A stretch of 46,698 nt of DNA, from the NCBI GenBank assembly GCA_947494095.1, contig CANLTI010000041.1, positions 1 to 46,698 of the forward strand, given 5' to 3'. Origin of the DNA: an uncultured Pseudomonadales bacterium (GTDB lineage Bacteria > Pseudomonadota > Gammaproteobacteria > Pseudomonadales > Cellvibrionaceae). Positions 36,273 through 44,720 of the stretch are shown here, piece by piece. Position numbers and translations under genes: made by a program. The notes below the pieces were generated by a model that saw only the letters and a program-made list of their open reading frames with translations, was not told the origin of the DNA and did not search any database. Within the stretch, counting starts at the first letter, position 1. The number at the start of each line of letters is the position of its first letter.

Positions 36273-37676
36273 GTGGATAATCAAAATTCCCACACACCTG
36301 AAAGTATTCATGGCACTTGGAGTAGCCGGTGGACGTTTATTCTTGCCGCAACGGGTTCTGCTGTTGGCTTGGGTAATATTTGGAAGTTCCCTTACATAGC
36401 AGGCGAGAATGGTGGTGGTGCTTTTGTTTTAGTCTACTTGCTGTGCATTGTTGTTGTGGGTATCCCCATTATGATGGCTGAGGTTTTTTTAGGCCGCAAT
36501 GCTAGGCGTAATCCAGTCAATGCAGTAGAAGTTTTTACTCAACAATCAGGCGCTAGCCATAACTGGCGTTATATTGGTGTGATGGGTGTGGTAGCTGGCC
36601 TACTGATTATGTCTTTTTATAGTGTGGTTGCAGGTTGGGCATTACATTATGTTTTTGCGAGTGCAACCGGCACCTTTACCGATATTTCTGCTGCGGGATC
36701 GGATGCTTTTTTTGGCGGACTACTCGGTGATACCAGTGCATTACTTGGGTGGCATTCGACATTCACCTTAATGACTTTCATCATTGTAGCCAGTGGCGTG
36801 AGTAAAGGCTTAGGCGCTGTTGCTAAATATATGATGCCTTTTTTGTTTGCCGCACTAGCGGTATTACTGGTGTATGGTTTTTTTGCTGGGAACTTTAAAG
36901 CGGGAGTAGCATTTTTGTTTACACCTAATTTTTCAGCACTCACCGGAGACAGTATATTAATTGCTATGGGGCATGCTTTTTTTACCTTGAGTTTAGGTAT
37001 GGGGGCGATTATGGCTTACGGCGCTTACATGCCGAGCAGTGCAAATATTGGTAAAACAATATTAACAGTGGGTGTCCTTGATACCTTGGTCGCTTTAGTG
37101 GCTGGCCTTGCGATATTCCCTATCGTTTTTGCCAACCCCACCATTGAGCCGGGTGCTGGGCCTGGTTTGTTATTTGTGAGCTTACCGATTGCATTTGGCT
37201 CTATGCCGCTTGGCTTATTAATCGGCACATTGTTTTTTGCGTTGGTAGCGGTTGCTGCTTGGAGTTCTGCTGTGTCATTAATTGAACCGGCAGTCGCTTG
37301 GCTGATTGAAAATAAACGCTGGAACCGTTTTAAGGCTGCAGGCACTGTGGCTGGATGTTGCTGGCTATTAGGTCTTTTAACGGTCGCCTCTTTTGGCCCA
37401 CTAGAAGATTTTAAGCCCGCCTGGTTGTTGTATTTTACACCGTTTGACTTTCTCGACTTTTTAACCAGTCAAATCATGTTGCCTTTAGGTGGCGTACTCA
37501 TTGCATTATTAGTCGCTTGGAAAGCACCTAAAGCGTTATTGCAAAAAGAGTTTGGTTTTAAAAATCAAAAAGTTCAAACAGTACTTCTCTTTTTATTGCG
37601 TTTTGTATCGCCGACTTTGGTGTTATTTATTATGGCAGTAAAACTTTTTGAAACACTTACGCATATAGGAGCTTAA
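36273..37676 (+). CDS. Sodium-dependent transporter, SNF family
   Basis: A 467-residue inner-membrane protein with the LeuT/NSS fold. The TM1 unwound segment GSAVGLGNIWKFPY gives the Na+ and substrate site, and GGGAF follows. About 11-12 hydrophobic helices. Bacterial homologues carry amino acids, but the substrate cannot be read. The start is GTG at 36273 with TTGGAG about 8 bases upstream. ratA begins 3 bases after its stop, so the two are co-transcribed, an unusual pairing. Confidence 0.92.
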   Translation: MDNQNSHTPESIHGTWSSRWTFILAATGSAVGLGNIWKFPYIAGENGGGAFVLVYLLCIVVVGIPIMMAEVFLGRNARRNPVNAVEVFTQQSGASHNWRYIGVMGVVAGLLIMSFYSVVAGWALHYVFASATGTFTDISAAGSDAFFGGLLGDTSALLGWHSTFTLMTFIIVASGVSKGLGAVAKYMMPFLFAALAVLLVYGFFAGNFKAGVAFLFTPNFSALTGDSILIAMGHAFFTLSLGMGAIMAYGAYMPSSANIGKTILTVGVLDTLVALVAGLAIFPIVFANPTIEPGAGPGLLFVSLPIAFGSMPLGLLIGTLFFALVAVAAWSSAVSLIEPAVAWLIENKRWNRFKAAGTVAGCCWLLGLLTVASFGPLEDFKPAWLLYFTPFDFLDFLTSQIMLPLGGVLIALLVAWKAPKALLQKEFGFKNQKVQTVLLFLLRFVSPTLVLFIMAVKLFETLTHIGA

Positions 37677-37679
37677 ACG

Positions 37680-38111
37680 GTGTCGCGAAGCTTAAGTCGT
37701 CACGCGCATGTGGTTTACTCAGCAGAACAAATGTTCAATTTGGTGAATGATATAGAGGCTTATCCGCAGTTTTTACCTCACTGTGTTGCCGCACAGGTTA
37801 ATTCACGCTCGGCCACTGTGGTTGAAGCTGAGTTAACCTTGTCTAAGGCGGGTACTCATCATCGTTTCGCCACGCGCAATACGCTGAGCTTCCCGAACAA
37901 GATGACCTTACAATTATTGAGTGGTCCCTTTAAGCAATTTGATGGATGCTGGGAATTTAAAGATATTGCCGATGGTTGCGAGGTCTCTTTTACACTAACG
38001 TTTGAGTTTTCTAATTTTTTGCTTAATATGGCGGCGGGCAAGTGGATGGAAGACACCGCTAGCCAGCAGGTCGACGTGGTATGCCAGCGGGCCAAAGCGC
38101 TTTATGGCTAA
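37680..38111 (+). CDS. ratA: RatA/Coq10-type START-domain protein
   Basis: A 143-residue member of the polyketide-cyclase/COQ10 family, named RatA in E. coli where it has been reported to interfere with 70S assembly; homologues bind ubiquinone. Typical segments: opening with VVYSAEQMFNLVNDIEAYPQFLPHC, LTLSKAG, NTLSFPNKMTL--LSGPFK--DG-WEF and C-terminal QQVDVVCQRA. GTG start at 37680, with AGGAG 8 bases upstream inside the symporter's end. smpB, normally divergent from ratA, is absent. Confidence 0.9.
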   Translation: MSRSLSRHAHVVYSAEQMFNLVNDIEAYPQFLPHCVAAQVNSRSATVVEAELTLSKAGTHHRFATRNTLSFPNKMTLQLLSGPFKQFDGCWEFKDIADGCEVSFTLTFEFSNFLLNMAAGKWMEDTASQQVDVVCQRAKALYG

Positions 38112-38200
38112 TATGTATTTAATTGCATGTATTGATGAAGACTCAATAGTATCTGTTAAATACATGTGCTAAACGGCAGGTGCCTAAAGAGTAGTAAGAT

Positions 38201-38563
38201 ATGACAGATATAGAGCCAATTGCTGTTGAGGTGGCTTACGCGTTACCTAAAAAGCAAAAACTGCTGAGCTTGCTGGTTAAACCTGGCACAACGGCATTGC
38301 AAGCTGCTGAGCAATCGGGGATTACGCAGTTTTTTCCGGAGCTGGATTTAACCGTTGCCTCAATGGGTATTTTTGGCCAAACGCTCGGGGTTAAGGGTTT
38401 AGCTGCCCCCGAAAGTTATGCCATGCAAGCGGGTGAGCGGGTTGAGATATACCGCCCACTCATATCAGACCCTAAAGAGGTGCGTAAGCGCGTTGCCGCT
38501 AGGCAAAAAGCTGCAGCCGAAAAAGCAGAAGCCGACAAGTCAGCTGATCACCGAGCGCCATAA
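38201..38563 (+). CDS. rnfH: RnfH family ubiquitin-like protein (RatB)
   Basis: A 120-residue beta-grasp protein, the normal second gene after ratA. Family segments: IAVEVAYALPKKQKLLSL-V--GTTA--A-EQSGI, ASMGIFGQ and GERVEIYRPLISDPKEVRKRRA-like tail (KEVRKRVAARQK). The C-terminal Lys/Ala-rich end is variable in the family. Function is not settled. Confidence 0.93.
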   Translation: MTDIEPIAVEVAYALPKKQKLLSLLVKPGTTALQAAEQSGITQFFPELDLTVASMGIFGQTLGVKGLAAPESYAMQAGERVEIYRPLISDPKEVRKRVAARQKAAAEKAEADKSADHRAP

Positions 38564-38570
38564 CCTAATA

Positions 38571-40307
38571 TTATAGCGAGCCTGTTTTAGGAATTGCGTT
38601 TAGCAAAAGCATCAAGGCTGCAAACCAGCCAATAGCCGCTAGCGCTTGCCAAAACCTAAGGGGGTTGCGTTGTAGTAATGGTTGGGTTTGGGGGTTTTGC
38701 CAAAGAGGATTGGGGCGTTTTAAATCGTGTAAAAATTCAGAAAATGAAGAATACCGTTGCTCTGCGTGTATCGATACGGCTTTTGCAATAGCTTTATCCA
38801 TCCAATAAGGTACTAGCGGGTTGTAGGCAGCTGCAGGCCGGTACTTGAGTTTTTGAAACGCTTTTAAATGCATGGCTTTACCGTATGCTTCGCCATAGGG
38901 CAGTTTTTGCGTGAGCATTTCATACATAAGGACAGCCACACTAAATTGATCAGACCGATTCGAGGCCTTTGCGCCATAGCGATACTCGGGTGCTGAATAA
39001 TCCAGTGTACCCAGAATGTGATCGCGCTCAAAAGAGGCCGCCATCTCGCTGATACCCGCCACCCAGCTCGACCCAAAATCAATAATCACAGGGCCATGGC
39101 TTGTGACAATAATATTGTCTGGTTTAATATCTTGGTGCAGGGTGTCTTTGCGGTGAAAGGCGCGTACACCTTTGGTAATACCGGTGATTAAATCAATGGC
39201 GTCGGGAATATCAACGGGCGCCCGCTCTTTAATTAATTGCGTTAAGGTGGGCCCGTTGAGGTGTTCGGTTAAATAATACAAAAAGGTACGAGGCTTAGGC
39301 GGCGCTACAACCTTAACAATACAATCGCTGTGCAAGCGTATACCTATCCAGCTTTCCATAACAAAGCGTTCAATGTAAGCGATGTCATCACAGTAATGAC
39401 TTGACGGAGTTTTCATTACAAGGCTTTGACCATCTTCATCTTCGACACGATACACTTGGCTGCGTTCAGACTCTTGTAATATTGCTTTGACACAAAGGCC
39501 ATCAACAGTTTGGCCAATACTCAAAAGCGGTGGAAAGGGGAGGCGTGAAAGCACGCTGACGGCATCGCTTTGTGAGGCGGCCCCAATGTTATTGACTCTA
39601 CAAATTTGAATGCTCAGATTATCTTGGCTGTTGTTTTCTAGGGCTTTATTGAGTAGCCGAGAACAGGCATCGTCTAAATTATCGCTATAAGCATACAGTA
39701 GCGACTCCATCGATTTGTGCTGAATACTGTCGTGAATGCCATCGGTGGTGAGAATAAAAGTGTCGCCAATGATGAGTTCATGGGTTTGCATATCGATTTC
39801 TAAAACACTATCGGCACCGAGCGCACGCGTTAAGTAGGTTGTTTTTTTGTCGACCTTTTGTGCGTGATCACGGGTGAGCTGCTCGAGCTGACCATCGCGT
39901 AAGCGATAGATACGGCTATCCCCGACATGAAAGCAAAACACCTTGTCACTTTTTAAAATGATGGCTGAAAAAGTGGTGAGCAGGCCCTCTTGCCTTGGGC
40001 TGTTTGAGCCTAAACCCCACAAATACCGGTTTAAAGATTGAATGACGCGTGTCGCACTTTGTTGGGTACGCCATGTATCGGGTGTGGCGTAGTAATCACT
40101 TAAAAACCCTGTAATAGCACTTTGGCTGGCCTGCTTGGCCGCGGCCGATGTGCTAACACCATCGGCAATCGCAATGGCAATGCCTTTGTTGGCCAATGAG
40201 GTGCCATCAGGGATACGGGCACCTATGGTATCTTGATTCTCGCTTTTGATGCCTGCTTGCGACAGTTGGGCAAACGTAATTTCGAGAGACGACTTTAAAT
40301 GTTCCAT
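38571..40307 (-). CDS. PP2C phosphatase - Ser/Thr protein kinase fusion
   Basis: A 578-residue bifunctional signalling protein. Residues ~10-240 form a PP2C domain (NQDTIGARI, IAIADGVS, GDSRIYRLRDGQ, TDGIHD, SQDNLS) with the expected metal-binding aspartates. Residues ~265-535 form a Hanks-type kinase: the Lys in VMK, catalytic HQDIKPDN, DFGS and GTLDYSAPE. The glycine-rich loop is degenerate (ILQESERSQVYRV). A single membrane helix ends the protein (FWQALAAIGWFAALMLLL), tail-anchoring it. Such fusions are known in proteobacteria, often beside transporter genes, and here the upstream neighbour is the lactate permease on the same strand, 44 bases away. Confidence 0.93.
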   Translation of the reverse strand: MEHLKSSLEITFAQLSQAGIKSENQDTIGARIPDGTSLANKGIAIAIADGVSTSAAAKQASQSAITGFLSDYYATPDTWRTQQSATRVIQSLNRYLWGLGSNSPRQEGLLTTFSAIILKSDKVFCFHVGDSRIYRLRDGQLEQLTRDHAQKVDKKTTYLTRALGADSVLEIDMQTHELIIGDTFILTTDGIHDSIQHKSMESLLYAYSDNLDDACSRLLNKALENNSQDNLSIQICRVNNIGAASQSDAVSVLSRLPFPPLLSIGQTVDGLCVKAILQESERSQVYRVEDEDGQSLVMKTPSSHYCDDIAYIERFVMESWIGIRLHSDCIVKVVAPPKPRTFLYYLTEHLNGPTLTQLIKERAPVDIPDAIDLITGITKGVRAFHRKDTLHQDIKPDNIIVTSHGPVIIDFGSSWVAGISEMAASFERDHILGTLDYSAPEYRYGAKASNRSDQFSVAVLMYEMLTQKLPYGEAYGKAMHLKAFQKLKYRPAAAYNPLVPYWMDKAIAKAVSIHAEQRYSSFSEFLHDLKRPNPLWQNPQTQPLLQRNPLRFWQALAAIGWFAALMLLLNAIPKTGSL

Positions 40308-40351
40308 AGTGACCTTGTTAAGTGTAAACGTTAAGCGATTCGATAGATCCG

Positions 40352-41989
40352 TTAAAAAAGAAGGCCAAATATAAAGCCTACTGTGCCAATTGCGAATACA
40401 TACAATGCCATAGGGCCTACGGTATAGCGAATAATTTGCCCTTCGTGACCACTGAGTTTAACAACCGATGCTGCAGCGACCACATTGGCGACGCAAATCA
40501 TATTGCCGGCATTAGACCCTAAAAGCTGTAGGCCCAACATGGTCGTGACAGGCAGTGATAGATCCTGGGCAACAGCCACTTGCAAGCTGCTAAACATCAT
40601 ATTTGAAAATGTTGCAGAGCCTGCGATAAAAGAGCCAAGTGCACCAATTAAAGGGGCAATAAAGGGCCAGTTGTGGGTAAAAATAGCGGCTGCTTGCTCG
40701 GCCAATAATAAAGGCATAGCCGGCACAGGCACTGCGTTAATGGTTAATGTATTTACATCAGAGTAAATAAATAGCCGTACCATAGGGACGGATGTACCTA
40801 ATGCAATTGCGGTGGGTAGCAGTGTTTTTAGCGCATTAAGCCATGCACTTTTACATAATTGACGATGCGCGGTGGTTGGAGTTAGCGCCACTGAAATCAA
40901 TGAAACGCCACAAGCCACCACAACAAAAATAGCACCGGGCGAATACAGCGGAGCAAACGCGGCCTCTATAGGCGTATTTAAAAGCATGCCGGTACGCCAT
41001 GAAAGCCCCTGTAGCAAAGGCTTAAGGCCTGTAAACTCTAAGCGTGTTAATATCAGTAATGCCGCCACAATTAGGTAGGGCAGCCAAGCATAAATGATGG
41101 CTGTATTGGGCCTATTAGTTGGCGGGGCATTATTAGGCAGAGGGTCATCATTCGCGAAGCGCCAGTGTGTTGTGGGCATAAGCCAGTGCTTTTTAATCAG
41201 TACTAAGGCAACCAATAAGCCTGCCAGCCCTCCTAATATCGATGGAAACTCGGGCCCTAAAAACTTAGCCACTAACCAAGCGGTGAGTGTAAAACTTAAG
41301 CCCATAGCGAGCGCAAAAGGCCATAGGGCTAAACCTTCACGGAAAGACTTATTGTGGCCCCAAAAGCGAGTCAGCATCGCGCATAGCAGTAACGGTATAA
41401 ACGTGGCTATTAGAATATCCATAGCTGCTGCGTGAGTGGCGATGGCGCGAATATGTGCATCCTCTAAGCTAGGTGCGCCTTGCGCCAACCCGACCAGCAC
41501 AGGCGTGCCTACAGCGCCAAAGCTAACAGGTGCGGAATCGGCAATTAAGGGCATTACAACGGCGGCTAAAGCCGGAAAGCCCAGTGAAAGCAATAGCGGG
41601 GCAGCGATGGCAGCAGGCGTGCCAAAGCCTGAGGCACCTTCTAAAAAAGCACCAAATAGCCATGCAATCACCACGGTTTGAATACGCCGGTCGGGTGATA
41701 GTGCGGTAAAGCCTTGCTTAATATGCGCTATGGCACCAGCGGCCTTTAAAACATTCAATAAGACTATCGCGCCAAAAACAATCCACAAAATACTCAGCGC
41801 AATCACTAGGCCTTCGATGATGGCGGCGGCCATATACGGCAGCGCGATACCCCACATAAAAAAACAAATTGCCGCGGTAAGCGCAAAACTCAAAGGCATG
41901 GCGCGGCTTGCCGGTAAGCGTAAAATAACCAATAAAAAAATAACACTGAGTACTGGTGTTAAAGCCGACAAAACAATAAGAGCAGTCAT
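40352..41989 (-). CDS. L-lactate permease family transporter
   Basis: A 545-residue polytopic inner-membrane protein (about 13 TM) of the LctP/LldP family, which imports lactate or glycolate with protons. Diagnostic segment: [24 protein letters not shown], then [15 protein letters not shown] and the C-terminal [23 protein letters not shown]. Regulator or lactate dehydrogenase genes are not nearby. The coupled PP2C-kinase may regulate it. Confidence 0.92.
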   Translation of the reverse strand: MTALIVLSALTPVLSVIFLLVILRLPASRAMPLSFALTAAICFFMWGIALPYMAAAIIEGLVIALSILWIVFGAIVLLNVLKAAGAIAHIKQGFTALSPDRRIQTVVIAWLFGAFLEGASGFGTPAAIAAPLLLSLGFPALAAVVMPLIADSAPVSFGAVGTPVLVGLAQGAPSLEDAHIRAIATHAAAMDILIATFIPLLLCAMLTRFWGHNKSFREGLALWPFALAMGLSFTLTAWLVAKFLGPEFPSILGGLAGLLVALVLIKKHWLMPTTHWRFANDDPLPNNAPPTNRPNTAIIYAWLPYLIVAALLILTRLEFTGLKPLLQGLSWRTGMLLNTPIEAAFAPLYSPGAIFVVVACGVSLISVALTPTTAHRQLCKSAWLNALKTLLPTAIALGTSVPMVRLFIYSDVNTLTINAVPVPAMPLLLAEQAAAIFTHNWPFIAPLIGALGSFIAGSATFSNMMFSSLQVAVAQDLSLPVTTMLGLQLLGSNAGNMICVANVVAAASVVKLSGHEGQIIRYTVGPMALYVFAIGTVGFIFGLLF

Positions 41990-42139
41990 AGGTTAAAGTC
42001 GCAGTGAGTTTTAGGTATTGTGCTCGGTTTTGAATAGAAGGGCAAATAGAGCTCACCGACTTAGCGCTTTAAGTGTGATTGGCTTTCATTTTGCGTGTTT
42101 TAGGGCTAAGGTAGTAGGGTTTTCTTACTGCAAAAGCCT

Positions 42140-42445
42140 ATGAAACCCATTATTACAAAAGCGCAAATGCGCGAACAGTTAGAGCAAGCGATGGCCGAAT
42201 ACCACACCAAAGGTGGTGAAGTAAAAGATGTGCCTCGCGGCCTGAGCGGCATGACCGACAATGTCAATATTTTTGCACAAGGCTTTTCGCGTAGCCACCA
42301 GCAAGCGCGCACGCCTGTTAGCGACGCAGTAAAAGCTTTAGAGGCGCGTAAGCACCCCGAAAAACCTAAAAACCGCCGCCCCAAGCGCGTATTAATCAAA
42401 GATGACTTTGGTGAACCTTTGCGCTGGGTGTGGGAAGATCAATAA
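42140..42445 (+). CDS. Conserved-looking small hypothetical protein
   Basis: A 101-residue basic, soluble protein with no signal peptide. It has a helical, charged N-terminus (MKPIITKAQMREQLEQAMAEY cut at residue 20 in family style), a Gly/Asn-rich centre and a Lys/Arg/Pro-rich region (KPKNRRPKRVLIKDDFGEP) ending in W-V-W-E-D-Q. The tail could bind nucleic acid. No family recognised. Coding use resembles that of flanking chromosomal genes, and it sits 50 bases before the EVE-domain gene, so I believe it is real. Confidence 0.7.
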   Translation: MKPIITKAQMREQLEQAMAEYHTKGGEVKDVPRGLSGMTDNVNIFAQGFSRSHQQARTPVSDAVKALEARKHPEKPKNRRPKRVLIKDDFGEPLRWVWEDQ

Positions 42446-42494
42446 ATTCATATTTATACCATCCCCGAAATTTCACTAGACCCCCCATAAAACT

Positions 42495-42959
42495 ATGCCT
42501 CGCTATTGGTTATTCAAAACAGAACCCGATGAATTTAGTATTAATGATTTGCGCAGCCAGGGCACGGCTTGTTGGGATGGTGTGCGTAATTATGCGGCGC
42601 GCAACTTTTTGCGCGATGCGTTAGGGCAGGGCGATGAGGTGCTTATTTACCACAGTAGTTGCAAAACCATCGGCGTTGCCGGTATTGCGCAGGTCACGCA
42701 AGCCGCTTTTCCCGACCCTACGCAATTTGATCCCTCAAGCGCCTATTACGACGCCAAAGCCTCACCGGATACGCCTAAATGGTTTTGCGTAAAGATAAGC
42801 TTTATCGCGCGTTTTGATAAGGTGATAACGCTGGCCCAGCTCAAAAGTAACCCAGCCCTTAGCGGCATGACGCTGTTTAAGCAACCACGCCTATCGGTAC
42901 AGCCGGTTGCCGCTGATGAATTTCAGTGCATTAAGCAATTAACACGTATTGCTGACTAA
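42495..42959 (+). CDS. EVE domain-containing protein
   Basis: A 154-residue PUA-fold protein of the EVE (thymocyte nuclear protein 1) family, thought to bind modified bases in RNA or DNA. Conserved features: MPRYWLFKTEPDEFSI, WDGVRNYAARNFLRD, GDEVLIYHS and W-F-C-V-K-I. Full length. It is the last chromosomal-type gene before the cassette region; EVE proteins are found in defence contexts as well as in housekeeping ones, so its placement next to the array is noted but not interpreted. Confidence 0.92.
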   Translation: MPRYWLFKTEPDEFSINDLRSQGTACWDGVRNYAARNFLRDALGQGDEVLIYHSSCKTIGVAGIAQVTQAAFPDPTQFDPSSAYYDAKASPDTPKWFCVKISFIARFDKVITLAQLKSNPALSGMTLFKQPRLSVQPVAADEFQCIKQLTRIAD

Positions 42960-43020
42960 GAGGTATTCCGTGCTTAGGGCGCTGTTAAGTATCTAGTTAG
43001 GCTAGTACTCTCCCTATACC

Positions 43021-43491
43021 ATCCCCGGTATATTGTTTTAAATACTGTATTAGCGTGGTTTTTATTTAACGGTTATTCAAGGTAATGTTTTTTTAAGGGA
43101 TTGATGAGTCGGTTGGGGGGGGCGGGGCGCCACCCGCGTCACCCATTCAAGGCACGCGGCAAGTACTTCCCTGTAGCTCTAGTCGGCATCCTGCCTTCTA
43201 AGGCCTTGAATAGATAACGCGGGCGGCTTTTGGCTGGTGGTTTGGGTTGTTTGGTCGACACTCGACGGGTAGAGGGCACTCAGGGCGGCGGTTGGCTATA
43301 GTAGTGTATGCGTTGTTAGCTGGCACGCGGGCCAGCTTTGTCAAAAACGTGTAACAAGGTATGTTAGTGCAGCGCCCTTGTGCTCTAGCGTTGGGAGGTG
43401 TAGTGTTTACGGTTTTAAAATCAGGCTGGACAGAACGAGTGTTAGTGTGGCCTGAGTTCTAGTTAATAAACTGTTAAGTTTCATTGGAAAG
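43021..43491. repeat. Large direct repeat block, copy 1
   Basis: The block starting ATCCCCGGTATATTG and ending with the ribosome site of the cassette gene is nearly identical to the block at 44721-45164. Within it, ATTTAACGGTTATTC (43064-43078) and AATAAACTGTTAAGT (ending 43479) are inverted and match the attC outer consensus RYYYAAC ... GTTRRRY. Copy 1 has a 108-base segment, bounded by two ACGCGGGC repeats (43217 and 43325), that is missing in copy 2. It contains the palindrome at 43133-43223. No gene is seen in it. Confidence 0.85.
43133..43223. repeat. 91-bp palindromic element, copy 1
   Basis: CCCGCGT and ATTCAAGGC on the left pair with GCCTTGAAT and ACGCGGG on the right around a ~50-base centre. 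The same element recurs at 44912-45002 with the same length, and its centre resembles the element at 270-368. Confidence 0.8.
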
Positions 43492-43492
43492 T

Positions 43493-43873
43493 ATGAGCGT
43501 ACTTGAGAGAATCAAAAAAATAGATTGGGAAGAGTACTCAGGCTCTCCATGGTATAAGCCTGAGGATGTTAGTCCAGTATTAATGAAGCTTGCTACTCTT
43601 TCCGATACAGGGGAAGCTAACAGTGTAGGTCACATGGTCTTATCAACAATTGGAAATGATCATGCTGGAACTTACTACCCTGCGATTCAGGCTGCATTAG
43701 ATATAATAATTGCTATTGCAGAGCAGACAGATAACCAAATATCTAAAATGTGTGCGCTTGGAATCTTAGATGATTTAATTAGTTTTCAGCCAGACATTGA
43801 GGGCTATTCAAAAATCAGCGCTGAGCAATTAGATAGCTGGGTGTACAAAAAAATGCGGAAGTATGAGCAGTAA
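43493..43873 (+). CDS. Cassette-borne hypothetical protein, immunity-protein-like
   Basis: A 126-residue acidic soluble protein: M-S-V-L-E-R-I opening, central HMVLSTIGNDHAGTYYPAI, then ALDIIIAIAEQ and a C-terminal WVYKKMRKYEQ. It looks all-helical and HEAT-like, as in several immunity proteins of contact-dependent toxins, but I cannot name a family. It starts just after a perfect GTTRRRY core (43473-43479) and ends 3 bases before an attC site, so it occupies a complete gene cassette (about 43474-43920). GGAAAG lies only one base from the ATG, an unusually tight spacing. No toxin gene is adjacent. Confidence 0.7.
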   Translation: MSVLERIKKIDWEEYSGSPWYKPEDVSPVLMKLATLSDTGEANSVGHMVLSTIGNDHAGTYYPAIQAALDIIIAIAEQTDNQISKMCALGILDDLISFQPDIEGYSKISAEQLDSWVYKKMRKYEQ

Positions 43874-43876
43874 AAA

Positions 43877-43926
43877 ACTTAACAAACGCCTGCAATCTGA
43901 CCTCCGGGCAATGGCGGGCGTTAGAA
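43877..43926 (+). other. attC recombination site (short type)
   Basis: ACTTAAC (43877-43883) matches RYYYAAC exactly; the right end GTTAGAA (43920-43926) matches GTTRRRY in six of seven bases. TAAC pairs with GTTA, and after a mismatched spacer CGCC-TGC pairs with GCA-(AT)-GGCG, giving the R-spacer-L hairpin typical of integron attC sites. It separates the 43493 and 43940 cassettes. Confidence 0.85.
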
Positions 43927-43939
43927 TTTCGAATGAGCC

Positions 43940-44239
43940 ATGAATAAATATACGATTGACTGTGTTGATTTTGAAACAGAATTGAATTTTTGGAATGGCT
44001 ACTTAGCTATTGTTGAGCCTGATGGATCTGAGTTTTTTGGTAAAAATTTAGACGCTTTCTGGGATGCATTATCAGCTGGCGGCCCGGGCTATCCCGGAGA
44101 CGAAAGTTCAGTAATTGAAGTGGTAAATACCGAAAGTATTAAGAAGTTTCGGGATGGCAACTTTTATCGCGCGTTAATTAAGGTTGCAGAGGATCTGAAC
44201 AGTGAACCGTTCAGCTCTGTAAGTTTGGTGATTAGGTAG
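43940..44239 (+). CDS. Barstar-like ribonuclease inhibitor (cassette gene)
   Basis: A 99-residue acidic protein of the barstar family. The family pattern is clear: Y-T-I-D-C opening, F-F-G-K-N-L-D-A-F-W-D-A-L in the centre, then a G-G-P-G-x-P loop and a C-terminal beta strand (SVSLVIR). Barstar blocks barnase-type RNases by acidic residues on the helix and loop; the central Asp and C-terminal half acidic region are present. It begins 14 bases after the attC core, as is usual for cassettes. No RNase gene is found in the window, so it is an orphan antitoxin or immunity gene. Confidence 0.88.
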   Translation: MNKYTIDCVDFETELNFWNGYLAIVEPDGSEFFGKNLDAFWDALSAGGPGYPGDESSVIEVVNTESIKKFRDGNFYRALIKVAEDLNSEPFSSVSLVIR

Positions 44240-44255
44240 TGTTCAAAAGTTCTAA

Positions 44256-44350
44256 ATCGGGTAGCCAGGAGTTTCTAGCTCCCAGCCCCCACACCACCCA
44301 GCATGCGGATCCGCAATGGGAGGTTCCCTATCCGTAACGAATAGCTACCC
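44256..44350 (-). mobile_element. Probable 3' end of a group II intron (domains V-VI), remnant
   Basis: On the minus strand the sequence contains a stem with TGCGGATCCGCA (44304-44315) flanked by CCCAT/TGCTGGG, followed by GGTGGTGTGGGGG, a hairpin (CTGGGAG-x7-CTCCTGG) and a terminal CTACCCGAT. This order (domain V hairpin, GGTGGTGTGGG, domain VI hairpin, CTACCCGAT) matches the 3' end of common bacterial group II introns as I remember them. GGGTAGC and GCTACCC close the whole segment. No reverse transcriptase is present, so it is a fragment. It lies on the strand opposite to the cassettes, the orientation reported for attC-targeting introns. Confidence 0.5.
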
Positions 44351-44368
44351 AACGATCATGTAGTGAAA

Positions 44369-44662
44369 TTAACCCCTTCTTTGTGAAAAACTCATTATTG
44401 AGTGCAATGTGAATACTTTCTGTTTTTGAATTTCGCCAGTAACTTTTGCTACTAGCTGCTCCGGCGCTAGTAGCATGACCACCTTCCATGGCGGCCTTAT
44501 CCGACGATCCACAAGTAACAGCCAGTGATTTACTGACACCCAGCCGCAGTAATTTTCGAACTTTTGTTCGAACTCTGCGCTAGTTTTGTATGAAATACCT
44601 CCCTGTATTTCAGCCTTCGGCCAGCGAAGCTGTGCCAAATTGATCCGGTCAATTTGGTTCAA
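44369..44662 (-). CDS. Hypothetical protein, antisense to cassettes
   Basis: A 97-residue frame with a TTG start on the minus strand. Upstream of the TTG the frame continues open for about 25 codons (KTSAKNKRLSQQKAIKNELL) without ATG or GTG, so the true start is not certain. The protein is basic, with an opening helix and a beta-rich centre (CGWVSVNHWLLLVDRRI), and no recognised family. Its 3' end lies 19 bases from the intron-like segment on the same strand. It could be a reverse-oriented cassette gene or a decayed gene. Low confidence. Confidence 0.4.
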   Translation of the reverse strand: MNQIDRINLAQLRWPKAEIQGGISYKTSAEFEQKFENYCGWVSVNHWLLLVDRRIRPPWKVVMLLAPEQLVAKVTGEIQKQKVFTLHSIMSFSQRRG

Positions 44663-44720
44663 TAGCTCATTCTTAATCGCTTTTTGCTGGGACAGGCGCT
44701 TGTTTTTGGCACTCGTTTTA

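Noticed and set aside
40485..41996. Several plus-strand open frames opposite the lactate permease
   Set aside because: They are shadows of the permease coding strand; low-complexity Ala/Lys/Pro composition is typical of antisense frames.
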